From: Flavobacterium salmonis
Lineage (GTDB): Bacteria; Bacteroidota; Bacteroidia; Flavobacteriales; Flavobacteriaceae
Length of the DNA: 64,000 nucleotides
Reading direction: 5' to 3'
NCBI RefSeq assembly: GCF_903819435.1
Contig: NZ_CAIJDP010000079.1
Coordinates: 310,001 to 374,000, forward strand
In this document: positions 53,133-60,914 of the stretch, piece by piece
How the letters are laid out: each line of letters starts with the position of its first letter
Numbering within the stretch: the first letter of the stretch is position 1
The notes under the pieces: generated by a model
The model's input: the letters and a program-made list of their open reading frames with translations, nothing else
Told to the model about the DNA's origin: nothing
The model's database searches: none
Made by a program: the position numbers and the translations under genes

Positions 53133-54473
53133 TTATTTAACTTTTCTTTTAAGCCATTCTTTCGGAACATTTACAATACAGATATTCATCGTGCGATTAT
53201 CCTCTGAAAGCATAGCCGACTGAATCTGGATTTTCGTTCCATCCCTATTAAAAGTGGGGTGAACATGATCAGCTGCTGTTTGCTTATGTCCAGTTGTCAG
53301 GAGCATCATTTCGTTTGTTTTTCGGTCAATTAAGTATACACTTCTGGAGAAATCATCTCCTACTGCCCATCTTCCGTCAGCAGAACCATGTACATGCCAT
53401 AATCCGCTGCCGTTTTTGGTTTGTCCGGCAATAATCATTTCGCGGGTTCTTAAATTTACAATGGCAAGACCTGTAGGTTTTTCACGGGTTCCAGTATTTC
53501 CCCAATTGCTTTCCTGTCCGGGATTAACCAGAGTTTTAATCTCACCGTTTTCAGCTACTTCTACCGGAGCATCTTTTTGGATATCAATTTTTCGATGTCC
53601 CATTATGGCTATTGCTACTTCATCTTTAGAAATCACTGCCTCGTGCGTTACCCATTCAAAATCAGATTCGGGATACAAAGGGCGTAAACCCGTTCCGTCT
53701 GCCATAACGGTCCAGGTTCTTTGAGGTGACTTCCCTCCTGTTTCCCAGCAAAAAACCAATTCACCCGGATTCCAGATATTCGACTGAATATGTCCAACCT
53801 GAAATGGTACTGAAACAACCTGTTTAAATTCACCCGATTTTAAATTCAGGCTTCCTATTCCGCCCGGACCTGCACCCATATTCCTCGGACCGATACTTTT
53901 CTCTATTTTTACATTCGGATCTAAGTGTCTCGCCGCTTCTTCTTTTCCGATTCTAAAATAAACTCTTTCTTCATCTGCATCTAAAGCCATATCGCCTGAA
54001 GCGCCCATTTCGGGATTTGTTATACCGCAAATACGTTCGTAAGCTGAAACCGGTTTCATTTTTCCTGCCTGACTGTCTTTAAAAACAGCTTCCAGATTTA
54101 CCTCTACAATCTGCATTTTATCTCCTTCTCCTTTTCGCATAAAATACAGTTTCATGCTTTTTTGAGCCATGCATAAAGTTCCGGTATACCCTCCTTCGGT
54201 AACCTGAACCATTATGCCTGATTTTTCGTTGACCGCTACTGCTTCTCCACTGGCTCTTTTGGTTCTGAAAATCAGCCATTCTCCATCTGATGTCCATTGC
54301 GGATGCGTTGGATAGGTTTTAGAATCTCCTGCCTGTTTGGTTGTCAAAAAAATCAATTCCTGACCTGTGACCGGATCTTTTATTATCTTTTTTTCTGATG
54401 GAAAACGGGTACCAATCTGACTGAAAGAAGTCATAGTTGCCAATAAAAAAATGACACTTAAATGGCTCTTCAT
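53133..54473 (-). CDS. oligogalacturonate lyase, PL22, with signal peptide
   Basis: A 446-residue seven-bladed propeller lyase that splits short (unsaturated) galacturonides into 4-deoxy-5-keto uronate monomers. Family marks: GTRFPSEKKIIKDPVTGQELIFLT, THPQWTSDGEWLIFR, GHIQSNIWNPGELVFCWET, FEWVTHEAV, GLWHVHGSADGRWAVGDD and ADHVHPTFNRDG with metal-binding His residues. The start at 54473 (MKSHLSVIFLLATMTSFSQ) is chosen over 54503, as it gives a clean signal peptide and lies 1 bp after the GH105 stop. Many PL22 enzymes are cytoplasmic, so export here is notable. It is the last gene of a seven-gene operon. Confidence 0.9.
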   Translation of the reverse strand: MKSHLSVIFLLATMTSFSQIGTRFPSEKKIIKDPVTGQELIFLTTKQAGDSKTYPTHPQWTSDGEWLIFRTKRASGEAVAVNEKSGIMVQVTEGGYTGTLCMAQKSMKLYFMRKGEGDKMQIVEVNLEAVFKDSQAGKMKPVSAYERICGITNPEMGASGDMALDADEERVYFRIGKEEAARHLDPNVKIEKSIGPRNMGAGPGGIGSLNLKSGEFKQVVSVPFQVGHIQSNIWNPGELVFCWETGGKSPQRTWTVMADGTGLRPLYPESDFEWVTHEAVISKDEVAIAIMGHRKIDIQKDAPVEVAENGEIKTLVNPGQESNWGNTGTREKPTGLAIVNLRTREMIIAGQTKNGSGLWHVHGSADGRWAVGDDFSRSVYLIDRKTNEMMLLTTGHKQTAADHVHPTFNRDGTKIQIQSAMLSEDNRTMNICIVNVPKEWLKRKVK

Positions 54474-54474
54474 A

Positions 54475-55827
54475 TTATTTGTGTAAATTGTTTTTACCTT
54501 CAACTTTTAATTGTATTGCACTGTCATTTATCTGAAACTGATTGTCTTTTAACAACAAAATTACTTCGGCTCCAGCCAATAAAACTGGGCCATAACCATG
54601 AGCGGCAAAAACATTTATCGGACGATAGTAATAAAACGCAGGATCAAAGCCCATCCCCGTACCTACGCAGGTTCCTTCCACTTGACCTTTTTCATTTACT
54701 TTTGAAGCAACTGCATTCCAACCCAATAAAACTGCAGGACCATACGTCATTTTATCCACATACCCACGATTAATCGCTCGGGCAATTGAATAGGTGTAAA
54801 TGGCTGTTGCCGAAGTTTCTAAATACGAATCATTTCTATCCAGCAGTTGATGCCAAAAACCGGTTCCGTGCTGGTATTGTACTAATCCTGCGATGTGCTT
54901 TTGCAGTTGCGCCAGAACATGAAGATATCCCGGATGATTTTTAGGTAAAACCTCCAGTAATTCAACCATAGTCATTATAGCCCAGCCATTTGCCCTTGCC
55001 CAATGAAATTGAGGATGTACTTCCATCGACTCAACCCAGCCGTGCATGTAGATTCCTTTTTGCTCGTTGAACATTCTTTTAGAAAATTGGTTAACTTGTT
55101 TTACAGCATCATCAAAATATTTTGTGTCACCTGTGTAAGCCCCCATTTGAGCTAAAGCAGGCACACTCATAAACATATCATCCAGCCAAAGCGTATTGTC
55201 CTGAGGCCTGTTTCGTGCTAAAGTTCCGTCATTTAATCGAAACTGCTCCTTACTTATAAAATCGATGTAATTATTAACCAAAGGATCGATATTGGCTTTT
55301 AAGCCATCTTTTTTGGCTTTAATAAAGGCTGCACAAAGCGCTCCGGCAAAATCCAGTGCTTCGGGATGAAGCGTTTTCAGCATATCTTTATCCTTGATAT
55401 TTTTTTCCTGAATATTTTCAGCAACATCAGCGATTAATTTTATTCTTTTATTCGAATAATCTGCAAAATATTTTTCACCTGTCGCTTTAGAAGCCAATAA
55501 CATTCCGGCATAAGTAACGCCCCATTCGTAACTCGTTAATCTAAAAGCTCCTGGTTCGAAAATAACATCTTCTTTGTTTTTTTTATAGTCGGTAATTTCA
55601 GTCTTTGTTGCTGCATTTATAATTTTTGAAGCCGAATTTTTATCTAAAAAATTATAGACTCTGTCCAATACAGATTTTATATTTTCTTTTTGCGGAATTA
55701 CATACGGTGTTGGATAATCAGGCTGCATTAGATGCAAAGGTGTTGTGGCATCATTGGTTTGGGCGTTTGCAAAATTACTGACACCCAAAACAAATAAGGC
55801 GATAATTTTGGTTGATTTATAGTTCAT
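54475..55827 (-). CDS. GH105 unsaturated rhamnogalacturonyl hydrolase
   Basis: A 450-residue (alpha/alpha)6 protein with signal peptide (to about residue 22) that would remove the unsaturated galacturonate left at the non-reducing end by PL11. GH105 features: SYEWGVTYAGMLLA, NTLWLDDMFMSVPAL (catalytic Asp at 216/217), HPQFHWARANGWAIMTMVELL and FWHQLLD. GH105 homologues also occur in ulvan and arabinogalactan loci. Here PL11, CE12 and rhaM favour rhamnogalacturonan. It is followed directly by the PL22 gene. Confidence 0.92.
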   Translation of the reverse strand: MNYKSTKIIALFVLGVSNFANAQTNDATTPLHLMQPDYPTPYVIPQKENIKSVLDRVYNFLDKNSASKIINAATKTEITDYKKNKEDVIFEPGAFRLTSYEWGVTYAGMLLASKATGEKYFADYSNKRIKLIADVAENIQEKNIKDKDMLKTLHPEALDFAGALCAAFIKAKKDGLKANIDPLVNNYIDFISKEQFRLNDGTLARNRPQDNTLWLDDMFMSVPALAQMGAYTGDTKYFDDAVKQVNQFSKRMFNEQKGIYMHGWVESMEVHPQFHWARANGWAIMTMVELLEVLPKNHPGYLHVLAQLQKHIAGLVQYQHGTGFWHQLLDRNDSYLETSATAIYTYSIARAINRGYVDKMTYGPAVLLGWNAVASKVNEKGQVEGTCVGTGMGFDPAFYYYRPINVFAAHGYGPVLLAGAEVILLLKDNQFQINDSAIQLKVEGKNNLHK

Positions 55828-55858
55828 GGTTAGATATTTTTTAGTTAGTGAAATTTTA

Positions 55859-57142
55859 TTATTTGCTTACTTCAATCTTTATTTTAGCCGAAAGCTGTTT
55901 AGCAAGAGCCGTTACATAATTACTGAAATAAGCGGAATCTTTGAAGTTTGTATCAGCACTTAGTTCCCAGCCTGCAACAGGATAATAACTAATTGGCTGA
56001 TTATTTTTTGTACTTACTTTTATCAAATAGGAATTGGTCAGTTTACCTGTTTTTGGAGCTTCGATATAGCCTTTGTAAGCATCTTTTGGAATAATTACAG
56101 CAATTCCCAAAATCCATTGACGTTCATAAGTCAGTTTATCGTGCAGAATAAAACAAACGTAATCTCCGGAATCAATTACCTGTAACGGATTCTGATTATT
56201 GATATTTGAAAACGCAATAGCCAATGTTTCATTACCTTTCAGTCCATTTAAAGAAACGCTATTTTTGTATCCGTACATTCCAGGCCAGATTGAAGCCGTT
56301 TCCTGCACCTGATAGTTATTTCCTGAAGCCTTCCAATTTTGATATTTATAACTCAAAACCGAATTTACAGGACCTTCGCTTACAATTTTGAAAGTCGTTT
56401 TTTCAACGTTATTTATCGTATCATTGATTAGAATACCAAGTCTGTTGATTTCATCTCCAACGATTAATCCATATCCGCCTAATCCGGCAGAAGTTCCCAC
56501 AGGAAAAATATCCCTTCCCCATTCGTGCATCTGATGATAATTGTCTTCTAAGGCGCCTTTGCTGCTGATACCTACATTTTCAGGTGTGATACCGGGAGTT
56601 GTTTTACCAAAAACATCTTTACAATTTCTTCCGTCCAGATAATGTCTGAAACCTACTTTATCATTTTCCCAGGTTGGGCCATCAGTTTGGTATTTTTGAA
56701 ATCCAAGTTTCTTGTACACCTGATTCGCTAACAAAACTTCTTCAGTTGCAGGCTGTACAGGTAAATTTTCTGCTTCTCTTTTTCCGAAACGTGCACTGGT
56801 TTTTACTGCATACTTAGGATCCGTATTGGACCATTTAAGTTCAACTGTTTTCTTTTCTTTAGCAGAAAAATCAGCCACAAAGAATAATTCATCCCATTTT
56901 CCGTCACCATCCAGATCGTTTACCTGGGCCGGAATCGTATCTAAATTTTGCAGTATTATTGGAAAAGATTTTTCGATTCCCTTTGCTTTAAGCGTACTTC
57001 TTTTTATTGAAATTGCCTTTTGTGGCAGCGCCAAATCAGAATTATTGGTTAAAACAATTTTAGTCGATTGTGATTTTTGCGCTTTGCAGCTTATAAAAAC
57101 CATAGCCGATAAAGCTATTGAAAGACAGAGTTTCGATTTCAT
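55859..57142 (-). CDS. DUF4861-type lipoprotein
   Basis: A 427-residue lipoprotein (lipobox FISC, Cys19) matching DUF4861. Visible marks are VNDLDGDGKWDELFFVADF, PTWENDKVGFRHYLDGRNCKDVFGK, DNYHQMHEWGRDIFPVG and GGYGLIVGDEINRLG. DUF4861 genes are frequent companions of uronate-polysaccharide degradation enzymes (pectin, ulvan), but I know of no confirmed activity. A beta-sandwich fold seems likely from the strand pattern. It lies between the CBM9-PKD lipoprotein and GH105, pointing to surface or periplasmic handling of RG fragments. Confidence 0.8.
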   Translation of the reverse strand: MKSKLCLSIALSAMVFISCKAQKSQSTKIVLTNNSDLALPQKAISIKRSTLKAKGIEKSFPIILQNLDTIPAQVNDLDGDGKWDELFFVADFSAKEKKTVELKWSNTDPKYAVKTSARFGKREAENLPVQPATEEVLLANQVYKKLGFQKYQTDGPTWENDKVGFRHYLDGRNCKDVFGKTTPGITPENVGISSKGALEDNYHQMHEWGRDIFPVGTSAGLGGYGLIVGDEINRLGILINDTINNVEKTTFKIVSEGPVNSVLSYKYQNWKASGNNYQVQETASIWPGMYGYKNSVSLNGLKGNETLAIAFSNINNQNPLQVIDSGDYVCFILHDKLTYERQWILGIAVIIPKDAYKGYIEAPKTGKLTNSYLIKVSTKNNQPISYYPVAGWELSADTNFKDSAYFSNYVTALAKQLSAKIKIEVSK

Positions 57143-57165
57143 TATTCTTATTTTTTATTTACTAT

Positions 57166-58248
57166 TTATTTAACGGCAACATCCCAGATTTTTGACAATC
57201 TCGATTTTCCTTTTGGTCCTGAAATGTCTAAAACTACAACATATTTTCCGGCATCCTTATATTCATGTATCGGATTTTTTTCTGTCGAAAAACTTCCGTC
57301 TCCAAAATCCCATTTGTATGATTCAATTTCGCCTACAGACTGATCGACAAATGCTACCGTTCTTTTGTTTTTATCAATGACTTTGAAAGTCCATTTGGCA
57401 CTGATTTCTTTTATAAATTGTTTTTCCAAGGGCATTAATTTAAAAGGAAGGCTGTAAGAAGCATTTCCATACATTTTATGTTCTTTTGAAAGATTCCAAA
57501 AACCATTATTTGTTTCCTTATTCACATCATCATAATCGATAATTGCCCAGCAGAGACCGATGCTTTTATTTTCTTCCAATATGGATTCTACTGCTCTGGA
57601 CGGATCGTTTCCTGCATAATCAAAAGGAGTAATCCAGAATTCTAATATCAGTTTTCCTGATTCTCCTGCTTTAAAATTATAATTAGAAGCAGCATTAGCA
57701 TACGGAAGTTCCTTAATCCACGGTTGGCTACCCCAAACCAATGTCCAGTCTTTTCCTTCGGCAGGAGTGAAAATATGATAATTCTGAGCATGCACACCAT
57801 GAAAAGAAAAATAGGCTTCCATTGTATTTGTCAATGCCGGATTAGGATGAAACCTGTCTATAAACGGTCCGCCGGACTGATCTGCATCAACAATGACTTC
57901 AAAAGTATCATTGTGAAGACCCGACAACGAAAAATCCCAGTAATCATCATACGCTTCATACAAAAAATACAGACGATTCAATCCTTTTACCCAGGCAACC
58001 TTAACACTTACGTCTAAATTTTTAGGATTTGCTTTGGCATGTTTTCCGCTGTCTTCCCATAACTGATCCATTCCAACAGTATAACTTTCAGGAACCATTT
58101 TCCAGTCATCTACTTTTCCGTCAATCGTTGGGATTTTGTTCGCCGGAAACTGAAAAACTTTAAAAGTTCTGGTATCTTGTGACCGGCATTGAAACAACGT
58201 GCAAAACATTATCGCTAAAAAAAATGTATTCTTTGTATGAAGTTTCAT
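57166..58248 (-). CDS. CBM9-like plus PKD-domain lipoprotein
   Basis: A 360-residue lipoprotein (lipobox LFQC, Cys about 21). Residues about 35-255 form a CBM9-like sugar-binding domain (IPTIDGKVDDWKMVP, VAWVKGLNRLYFLYEAYDDYWDF, DTFEVIVDADQSGGPF, LEFWITPFDYAG). Residues about 270-355 form a PKD domain (YKWDFGDGSFSTEKNPIHEYKDAGKYVV). There is no catalytic domain. It is probably a surface glycan-binding protein that captures the polysaccharide for the enzymes of the same operon, possibly standing in for SusE/F-type proteins. Confidence 0.8.
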   Translation of the reverse strand: MKLHTKNTFFLAIMFCTLFQCRSQDTRTFKVFQFPANKIPTIDGKVDDWKMVPESYTVGMDQLWEDSGKHAKANPKNLDVSVKVAWVKGLNRLYFLYEAYDDYWDFSLSGLHNDTFEVIVDADQSGGPFIDRFHPNPALTNTMEAYFSFHGVHAQNYHIFTPAEGKDWTLVWGSQPWIKELPYANAASNYNFKAGESGKLILEFWITPFDYAGNDPSRAVESILEENKSIGLCWAIIDYDDVNKETNNGFWNLSKEHKMYGNASYSLPFKLMPLEKQFIKEISAKWTFKVIDKNKRTVAFVDQSVGEIESYKWDFGDGSFSTEKNPIHEYKDAGKYVVVLDISGPKGKSRLSKIWDVAVK

Positions 58249-58309
58249 AAGTATGTTATTTAATTTTTAATCGGATTCAAAGCTGTTTTTTTGAATAATC
58301 GGAAGAATA

Positions 58310-58624
58310 TTAATCTAAATGAAAAACCTCCTTCAGACCAATAGCAACTGGAGAATTATCAGGATTGGTCTCCATAATATCACCCATATAAACCCACCAT
58401 TTTTTTACAATCGGATGGTTTGGCAATAAATCAAAATCGAAATCAGCACTTATTTTTTGAACCGCAAAAAGTATTAATGTTTCTTCATCCAGAAAAATAC
58501 TGTAATCCTGTATACCGGTTTCTGAAAGGAGACTTGCTAATTCAGGCCAGATCTCATCATGTCGCTTTTTGTATTCAGCTTCAAATCCCGGTTTTAATTT
58601 CATTTTAAAAGCATTTCTTACCAT
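58310..58624 (-). CDS. rhaM: L-rhamnose mutarotase RhaM
   Basis: A 104-residue cytoplasmic protein that interconverts the alpha and beta anomers of L-rhamnose before isomerisation. RhaM marks: FKMKLKPGFEAEYKKRHDEIWPEL, YSIFLDEETLILFAV and HPIVKKWWVYMGDIM, with the catalytic His in KRHDEIWPEL. It has no signal peptide although surrounded by exported enzymes. It ties this operon chemically to the rhamnose genes 46 kb away. Confidence 0.95.
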   Translation of the reverse strand: MVRNAFKMKLKPGFEAEYKKRHDEIWPELASLLSETGIQDYSIFLDEETLILFAVQKISADFDFDLLPNHPIVKKWWVYMGDIMETNPDNSPVAIGLKEVFHLD

Positions 58625-58662
58625 AAGTTTTTAATTTTTTAAGAGTAATTTTCTAAAGATAT

Positions 58663-59733
58663 TTACATTATTTTGAAGATAAACGATGAAGCCGTTTCAA
58701 ATTTCCCGCCTTGTGAGGCAGTAAACAAATAAGTCGCTTTTCCGTTTTGGAATAATAACTGAGGGCGTTCTGCACGGCCATATCGGTTGAGATGTTTTGG
58801 AGCCTGAGGCTGATTGATATATTTATTGAGTGGCTGATAGGATATTGAAGGATCAGACCAGTGAATTCCATCATCCGAATCCATGTAAAGTCCTTTGTCC
58901 TGTCCAAAAACACCCAAATCCCTTGCCAGCATTTTAAACTTTTTATCTTCATACCATACAAAAGCATCTTCACATTGTTTGTTATCTCCTAATTTTGAAA
59001 AATCAACAACAGGATTGCCTTCATATTTTCTATAAGGTCCTTCAAGAGATTTAGCAACTGCTAATCCGTATTTTCTATTTCCTTTAATTGGAAATTTTGG
59101 ATGCACATAATTTTCTGTATCCAATGATTTATAATACAGCCAGTATTCACCATTTGGATGTTTTAAAAAAGAAGGATTTGTAGTCAAAAGATCATCCCAG
59201 GAACCTTCACTTCCCGGAAGCAAAAAAGGTTCATCAGGTCTTTTCCATGGTCCGTAAAGAGAATCTGAAGTAGCTAGTCCAATTCGTTTGGTATTCATTT
59301 TGCCATTAGAATTCCCCATAAAAAACAACGCATATTTTCCATCCACAAAATGAATACTCGGATTATGACAGGTCGTTGCATCCCAAAAGCCTTCACCACG
59401 GGGAGCAAAGACAGTACTCACATACGTGTAAGGACCTTCTGGAGAATCTGCTGTGGCATGAGCAATTTCAGAGCCGTTAATCCAGCCGCTCATTGATTTA
59501 GATTTTTTCCAACGCGAAAAAAAGACATGAATTTTACCATCAGGCCCTTCAATAGGGCTGTTACACCACACATAGTAGTCTTCAAATTCAAGTGCACAGC
59601 CTACCGGTTTAAGTCTTTTTTCGAAATCAGAAAGTTTCGGATCAATATGAAAACTATTGCTTCTGAGTGGAAATGGCAGACACAGCCCTATGAGAGCAAG
59701 AGAATTTCCGATTATAAATTTTCTTCTATTCAT
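58663..59733 (-). CDS. GH43-like propeller hydrolase with Tat-like signal
   Basis: A 356-residue propeller glycosidase-like protein. The N-terminus MNRRKFIIGNSLALIGL has twin arginines and resembles a Tat signal. Propeller features: GCALEFEDYYVWCNSPIEGPDGKIHVFFSRW, ATTCHNPSIHFVDGKYALFFMG, TTNPSFLKHPNGEYWLYYKS and GRAERPQLLFQNGKATYLF. It falls in the GH43/GH117-like superfamily, and the subfamily cannot be read. Asp and Glu in the three central motifs are catalytic candidates. It sits between another propeller hydrolase gene and rhaM. Confidence 0.7.
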   Translation of the reverse strand: MNRRKFIIGNSLALIGLCLPFPLRSNSFHIDPKLSDFEKRLKPVGCALEFEDYYVWCNSPIEGPDGKIHVFFSRWKKSKSMSGWINGSEIAHATADSPEGPYTYVSTVFAPRGEGFWDATTCHNPSIHFVDGKYALFFMGNSNGKMNTKRIGLATSDSLYGPWKRPDEPFLLPGSEGSWDDLLTTNPSFLKHPNGEYWLYYKSLDTENYVHPKFPIKGNRKYGLAVAKSLEGPYRKYEGNPVVDFSKLGDNKQCEDAFVWYEDKKFKMLARDLGVFGQDKGLYMDSDDGIHWSDPSISYQPLNKYINQPQAPKHLNRYGRAERPQLLFQNGKATYLFTASQGGKFETASSFIFKIM

Positions 59734-59772
59734 TTTAATTTCCTATAAAAAATCAAAAGCAAAATGTCTTAA

Positions 59773-60780
59773 TTAATGTTTTAAATTAATTTGAACCACC
59801 TTGTCACGATTACAGATAATTTCACCATTTATGTATTCTAATTCTGCAACCTGTATTGTGCTTCTTCTGGTTTCAAAATTGTCTATTCCTTTATTTTCAG
59901 GAGTTCTTCCGGGATGTGTGAAATAAAAAACATAGGCTTTGTCATCGCTTACAATAACATCAGCATGTCCGCCAATTACTTTGTCATCTTCTCCTGTTCC
60001 CGGAATTTGAAGAATGTTTTTTTCCTGTCTTTTCCAGTTTATAAAATCATCCGAAGAGAAAACAGCCAAACCTTTCCATGGATCTGTAATCATCCAGTTT
60101 TTCCCTTTCCAGCTAAAAATTTTCGGGCCTTCTCCCCTGTCTTTTACTACTTTTTTTCCGCTGTCTGTCCAATGGTACAAATCTTTGCTGTCGGCATAAT
60201 AAATGGATTTGCCATCATTTTCATTGTTGTAATACATACGCCAGTTTCCATCAGGCAATTGAAAAACAGAAGCATCAATGCAACGCTCTGAAGCCAGTTT
60301 TAATTGTGATTCAAATTTCCAGTCGATTAAATTTTTATTGTTCAGGTGCACAATATATCGAGGATGTTTCCAATCTTCAAAAATACCCGGAACAATTGTC
60401 AGGTACATATGATATTTATTTTTATGCTTGATGACTTCCGGAGCCCAGTAGGTGACATCTTTAATCGTATAACCAATATTACAATTGGTTTTATATTTCC
60501 AATGTGCCCCATCATTTGATTCGGCAATGCCAATGGGAGTTCCATGTACCCAGCTCACCCCATTTCCACCAATATTTGCTCTTCGATTGGTGTAAAACAT
60601 CAGCCATTTTTTATCTTTTTTACTCCAGATAATAGTCGGATCTGCTGCTCCGTCAAAAACAGGGTCTCGATATAAAGGCTTATCTGCAGTTTCATTTTTT
60701 GCTTGCTGAGCAAAAGCGGAAAGACAAAATAAAAAGTATAAAAAAAATATTTTTTTGAAGGTTATGAAGGTTAATTTCAT
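59773..60780 (-). CDS. GH43-like propeller hydrolase, first gene of the rhaM operon
   Basis: A 335-residue secreted five-bladed-propeller protein (signal peptide to about residue 24). Family motifs: GAADPTIIWSKKDKKWLMFYTNRR (Asp as base), VTYWAPEVIKHKNKYHMYLT, CIDASVFQLPDGNWRMYYNN and KVIGGHADVIVSDDKAYVFYF. The linkage is unknown; arabinan or galactan side chains are likely. It heads a seven-gene minus-strand operon (two propeller hydrolases, rhaM, CBM9-PKD, DUF4861, GH105, PL22) and has an operator and -7 box upstream. Confidence 0.75.
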   Translation of the reverse strand: MKLTFITFKKIFFLYFLFCLSAFAQQAKNETADKPLYRDPVFDGAADPTIIWSKKDKKWLMFYTNRRANIGGNGVSWVHGTPIGIAESNDGAHWKYKTNCNIGYTIKDVTYWAPEVIKHKNKYHMYLTIVPGIFEDWKHPRYIVHLNNKNLIDWKFESQLKLASERCIDASVFQLPDGNWRMYYNNENDGKSIYYADSKDLYHWTDSGKKVVKDRGEGPKIFSWKGKNWMITDPWKGLAVFSSDDFINWKRQEKNILQIPGTGEDDKVIGGHADVIVSDDKAYVFYFTHPGRTPENKGIDNFETRRSTIQVAELEYINGEIICNRDKVVQINLKH

Positions 60781-60802
60781 GAAAACATAATAGGTTTAAT
60801 TT

Positions 60803-60848
60803 CAAATATATTTATTTATTATTCGAATACTGTCCTGTGCTATACTGT
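60803..60848 (-). promoter_or_regulatory. ACAGGAT operator (site E) and -7 box for the rhaM operon
   Basis: Read leftwards: ACAGTATAGCACAGGACA (60848-60831), a 20-nt gap, then TATATTTG (60810-60803), a perfect TANNTTTG box, 22 bp before the ATG at 60780. Both half-sites are recognisable with one or two changes each. Confidence 0.7.
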
Positions 60849-60860
60849 ACTTTTTAAAGC

Positions 60861-60900
60861 ATAATAGGAAGATTTACAAAAATGTAAACCTTTCTATTAT
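60861..60900 (-). terminator. stem-loop after the large PL11 gene
   Basis: An 18-bp imperfect stem (ATAATAGGAAG...TTTACA with TGTAAACC...CTATTAT) lies 14 bp past the PL11 stop. It lies upstream of site E, so it separates the PL11 transcript from the rhaM operon. Confidence 0.6.
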
Positions 60901-60914
60901 AGATAATTATGTTA

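Noticed and set aside
43197..58624. Reading the locus as an ulvan utilisation system (sulfatase, GH105, GH2, DUF4861, rhaM)
   Set aside because: No ulvan lyase (PL24, PL25, PL28 or PL40) is seen, whereas two PL11, three CE12 domains, PL22 and two GH28 point to rhamnogalacturonan. The sulfatase alone does not outweigh this.
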